The notes under the pieces were generated by a model. That model ran no database searches. It saw nothing but the letters and a program-made list of their open reading frames with translations, and had not been told where the DNA came from. Both the position numbers and the translations under genes were made by a program. DNA of 64,000 nt from Achromobacter pestifer (lineage in GTDB: Bacteria; Pseudomonadota; Gammaproteobacteria; Burkholderiales; Burkholderiaceae_B): assembly GCF_902859625.1 (NCBI RefSeq), contig NZ_CADIJX010000001.1, positions 558,001 to 622,000 on the forward strand, read 5' to 3'. Each line of letters opens with the position of its first letter. Positions within the stretch are counted from its first letter, which is position 1. Of the stretch, positions 61,872 through 64,000 are shown piece by piece.

Positions 61872-63023
61872 ATGGACTTCAACCTGACTCCGGAACAACA
61901 GGCTTTTCAAGCCGCCGTGCGCCGTTTCGCCGAGCGCGAACTGCGGGACGGTGCGGTCGAGCGCGCCCATTCGGACGACTACCCCTGGGATATCGCCCGC
62001 AAGATGGCCGGGCAAGGCTTGTTGGGCATCACCGTGGCGGAACCGGACGGCGGCGTGGGCGGCTCGCTCATGGATGCCGTCATCGCCATCGAGACGGTGG
62101 CATCCGTGTGTCCGCGCAGCGCCGACGTCGTGCAAGCGGGCAATTTCGGGGCCATCCGCGTATTGGCCGAATATGGCAGCGCGCTGCAAAAACAGAAGTA
62201 CCTGACCGCGCTGCTGGCGGGCGAAGGGCTGATCTCGGTCGGCATGACGGAGCCTGACGCCGGGTCGGCGGTGACCGAGCTGAAGACCAGCGCAACCCGT
62301 GCCGAGGGCGGCTGGCGCATCAATGGCACGAAGATCTTCACCACGCACGGGCCGCACGCCAGTGTGATCCTGACCTATGTGCGCTTCGGCCCGGGCACGG
62401 GAGGCATCGGTTCGGTGCTGATCGATACCAAGGCCACCGGGGTGAAACTGGGCAAGCGATCCGCCTTCATGTCGGGCGAGGAATGGGTTGAGATCTTCTT
62501 CGACGACGTGTTCGTGGCGGACGACATGGTGGTGCTGGGCGAGGGCGGATTCAAAAAGCAGATCGCGGGCTTCAACGTGGAACGTATCGGCAATACGGCG
62601 AGATCCCTGGCGCTGGGCCGCTATGCCTACGAAGAAGCGCGCAACTGGGCCATGCAGCGCAAGCAGTTCGGCCGGCTGCTTTGCGAATTCCAGGGCCTGC
62701 AATGGAAATTCGCGGATATGCGGATCAAGTTGGACGCGGCGCAGCTCCTGCTGTATCGGGCAGCCAGCGGCGCGGACACCGGTTTTCCGTCGGCCACGGA
62801 CACCGCCATCGCCAAGGCCTATTGCAACCAGGTCGGGTTCGACGTTGCCAACGACGCCTTGCAGGTGCTGGGCGGTCTGGGCTACAGCCGGGAGTCGCTG
62901 GTGGAATATTGCGTGCGGCGTTGCCGCGGGTGGATGATTGCCGGCGGCTCTATCGAGATATTGAAGAACCGCATCGCGGAAGGCATATTCGAGCGGAGCT
63001 TTCCGCAGCGGCCACCCCGTTAA
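61872..63023 (+). CDS. Acyl-CoA dehydrogenase
   Basis: A 383-residue ACAD. ISVGMTEPDAGSAVTELKTSATRAEGGWRINGTKIFTTHGPHA is the FAD-binding middle domain signature and RKQFGRLLCEFQGLQWKFADMRIKLDAAQLLLYRAA the C domain. NDALQVLGGLGYSRESLVEYCVRRCRGWMIAGGSIEILKNRIAE is the active-site end. The MCAD-type catalytic Glu (in YEGT) aligns with Gly in IAGGS, so the base is elsewhere or activity is changed. With the CoA ligase it would introduce a double bond into the acyl-CoA. It ends the plus-strand operon. Confidence 0.88.
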   Translation: MDFNLTPEQQAFQAAVRRFAERELRDGAVERAHSDDYPWDIARKMAGQGLLGITVAEPDGGVGGSLMDAVIAIETVASVCPRSADVVQAGNFGAIRVLAEYGSALQKQKYLTALLAGEGLISVGMTEPDAGSAVTELKTSATRAEGGWRINGTKIFTTHGPHASVILTYVRFGPGTGGIGSVLIDTKATGVKLGKRSAFMSGEEWVEIFFDDVFVADDMVVLGEGGFKKQIAGFNVERIGNTARSLALGRYAYEEARNWAMQRKQFGRLLCEFQGLQWKFADMRIKLDAAQLLLYRAASGADTGFPSATDTAIAKAYCNQVGFDVANDALQVLGGLGYSRESLVEYCVRRCRGWMIAGGSIEILKNRIAEGIFERSFPQRPPR

Positions 63024-63026
63024 GCG

Positions 63027-63491
63027 TCACTCCGCGTGCACGGTGTTCAAGTTGAAGCTGCTGCCGTTCTGCACCATGCCGGCATGAAAGTCCCGGCTGA
63101 GCGCGGCCAGCGTCACCCCGGCAAACCGTTCCATCAGCAAGGCTTCGGCGTCTTCAAAGGCGCCGGACAGCGCTGTATTCACGGCAGCTTCGACCAGGCA
63201 GCCGGGCGCATCACTGCGGTTGCCCATGGCGAAGATCTCGGGGGAGCCCAAGGCTTCATAGATGTCGCGCAAGGTGACGTCGTTGAAATCGCACGAGATC
63301 GTCCAGCCGCCGCCATGCCCCTTTTCGGAATGCACCAGGCCTTGGTCGCGCAGCCCCGCCATGATCCGGCGAATGACGACCGGATTGGTCTGCATGACCC
63401 GGCCCAGGTCTTCAGAGGTCATGGGGCCGGGCGCTTCGGCCATGTGCAGCAGCACATGCAGCACGCCGGATAGTTTGCTGTCTCTTCTCAT
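63027..63491 (-). CDS. Rrf2 family transcriptional regulator
   Basis: A 154-residue protein. I start at [19 protein letters not shown] (63491), with AGGA 8 nt upstream; an ATG at 63500 is also possible. The winged helix is [58 protein letters not shown]. Only two cysteines remain (ISCDF, PGCLVEA), so it lacks the three-Cys Fe-S site of IscR and NsrR and resembles YwnA/other cluster-free members that sense by a single Cys. It lies 3 bp from the convergent acyl-CoA dehydrogenase gene. A palindrome covers its start codon. Confidence 0.87.
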   Translation of the reverse strand: MRRDSKLSGVLHVLLHMAEAPGPMTSEDLGRVMQTNPVVIRRIMAGLRDQGLVHSEKGHGGGWTISCDFNDVTLRDIYEALGSPEIFAMGNRSDAPGCLVEAAVNTALSGAFEDAEALLMERFAGVTLAALSRDFHAGMVQNGSSFNLNTVHAE

Positions 63492-63516
63492 GCAACGCAT
63501 CCTATTGCATGAGAAG
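63484..63516. promoter_or_regulatory. 12-bp palindrome over the Rrf2 start codon
   Basis: CTTCTCATGCAA (63484-63495) and its exact complement TTGCATGAGAAG (63505-63516) are separated by 9 nt. The left arm contains the start codon of the Rrf2 gene. An operator at this site would let the regulator block its own transcription; as RNA the hairpin would also hide the ribosome site. Confidence 0.7.
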
Positions 63517-63541
63517 GGATGGGGTCAAACGTGATGATGAA

Positions 63542-64000
63542 CTACGTGCGCTTGGCGGACCAGCTGCCTTTGCCGGCCGCCGTGCCGCTCATGGTCTTGC
63601 CGTTGACTTCGCCGGTGTAGCGCACGCCATTGGCCACGAATGAAATCGCGGTGCCGTCCATGCGCGCATCGGAAATGTCGGCCGACCCTAATTTTCCCGA
63701 AAGCATCTGGTATTGCTGGGTCAGATGCAGCGTCTGGCCGCTGACGTCCCATTTGCCTTCCACCTTGGCCGGCACGATCCACAACAGTGCCGTGCAGTAA
63801 GTCGAGCAATCCTGCGTGATGGTTTCCGCCGCGTCCGGCTCCCAGTCCCCCATGCGGAAGGTATTGGAGACCACCCGGGTGCCGGGCGGCAGTTGGAGCA
63901 GGGTGGGCCGCAGCTTCTCGTTGATGGTGGTCAGCAGGAACATGGTGATCACGTCCGCTTTTGACAGGTCGGTCTGGAACAGGTCGGCCGCGATGAAGGT
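63542..64000 (-). CDS. Class I SAM-dependent methyltransferase with C-terminal extension (partial)
   Basis: The frame runs off the right edge of the window, so the N-terminus is missing. The first visible part (AADLFQTDLSKADVITMFLLTTINEKLRPTLLQLPPGTRVVSNTFRMGDWEPDA) is the second half of a class I methyltransferase fold: the acidic DLF, strand 4, FLL, then the RVVSNTF strand. The last ~75 residues, VEGKWDVSGQTLHLTQQYQMLSGKL and NGVRYTGEVNGKTMSGTAAGKGSWSA, form a beta-rich extra domain of unknown role. It is in line with but upstream of the Rrf2 gene, separated by 40 bp. Confidence 0.72.
   Translation of the reverse strand, partial: TFIAADLFQTDLSKADVITMFLLTTINEKLRPTLLQLPPGTRVVSNTFRMGDWEPDAAETITQDCSTYCTALLWIVPAKVEGKWDVSGQTLHLTQQYQMLSGKLGSADISDARMDGTAISFVANGVRYTGEVNGKTMSGTAAGKGSWSAKRT

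Overview
The window is GC-rich, densely packed bacterial chromosome. A periplasmic Bug/TctC-type binding protein, a TctAB permease pair, many LysR/TetR/MarR/MocR regulators and a filamentous-haemagglutinin-type exoprotein together point to a betaproteobacterium of the Alcaligenaceae (Achromobacter/Bordetella-like). That placement is inferred from gene content, not from a database search. Both ends cut through genes: a CorC/HlyC-type CBS protein on the left and a SAM-methyltransferase-like protein on the right.

Layout. 1-3.1 kb: end of the CBS protein with a strong terminator, a DUF1254 lipoprotein with an outer-membrane MetA-type channel, and a small Cys-rich secreted protein. 3.3-7.8 kb: azoR and a GNAT acetyltransferase divergent from a MocR regulator, an AhpD-like peroxidase and a lone RstB-type histidine kinase. 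8.1-15.4 kb: chrA, an ECHDC3-like protein, two MFS exporters, a SelW/Rdx thioredoxin-like protein and tctAB without tctC. 15.4-20.6 kb: MarR and TetR genes, each behind a duplicated operator, a 50-residue protein ahead of a spermidine-synthase-like gene, an acetoin-reductase-like SDR and a porin. 20.8-24.3 kb: two neighbouring diguanylate cyclases with different sensor domains. 24.5-27.4 kb: tyrosine recombinase and MerR divergent from a KfrA-like coiled-coil DNA-binding protein, with a perfect 15-bp inverted repeat in front of kfrA.

28.0-45.3 kb is the most notable part: a two-partner-secretion/contact-dependent-inhibition (CDI) locus in the order transporter (cdiB-like), 4640-residue exoprotein (cdiA-like), small downstream gene. 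The exoprotein carries an exact 1482-bp higher-order repeat. Its last ~120 residues look like a ParB-type nuclease, and the next gene, overlapping it by 4 nt, encodes a pentapeptide-repeat protein that I propose as the immunity factor. Toxin tip and immunity gene are much AT-richer than the rest and are followed by decayed IS3-family remnants, as expected of an exchangeable toxin cassette.

45.5-51.4 kb: an AI-2E family exporter, an RsuA-like pseudouridine synthase with an altered catalytic position, an LD-carboxypeptidase lipoprotein, and a hipB-hipA-lysR operon behind an array of ATTAATGA boxes. 51.4-63.0 kb: a divergent catabolic cluster. Minus strand: hydrolase, SCP2-like protein, metallo-hydrolase, ABC binding protein, aldehyde dehydrogenase, Bug binding protein and beta-hydroxyacid dehydrogenase. 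Plus strand: MmgE/PrpD, ADP-forming acyl-CoA synthetase and acyl-CoA dehydrogenase. It probably takes up an organic acid or ester, hydrolyses and oxidises it, and activates it to a CoA thioester; the substrate is not readable from sequence. An Rrf2 regulator with a palindrome over its start codon and the truncated methyltransferase close the window. No rRNA, tRNA or CRISPR array was seen.
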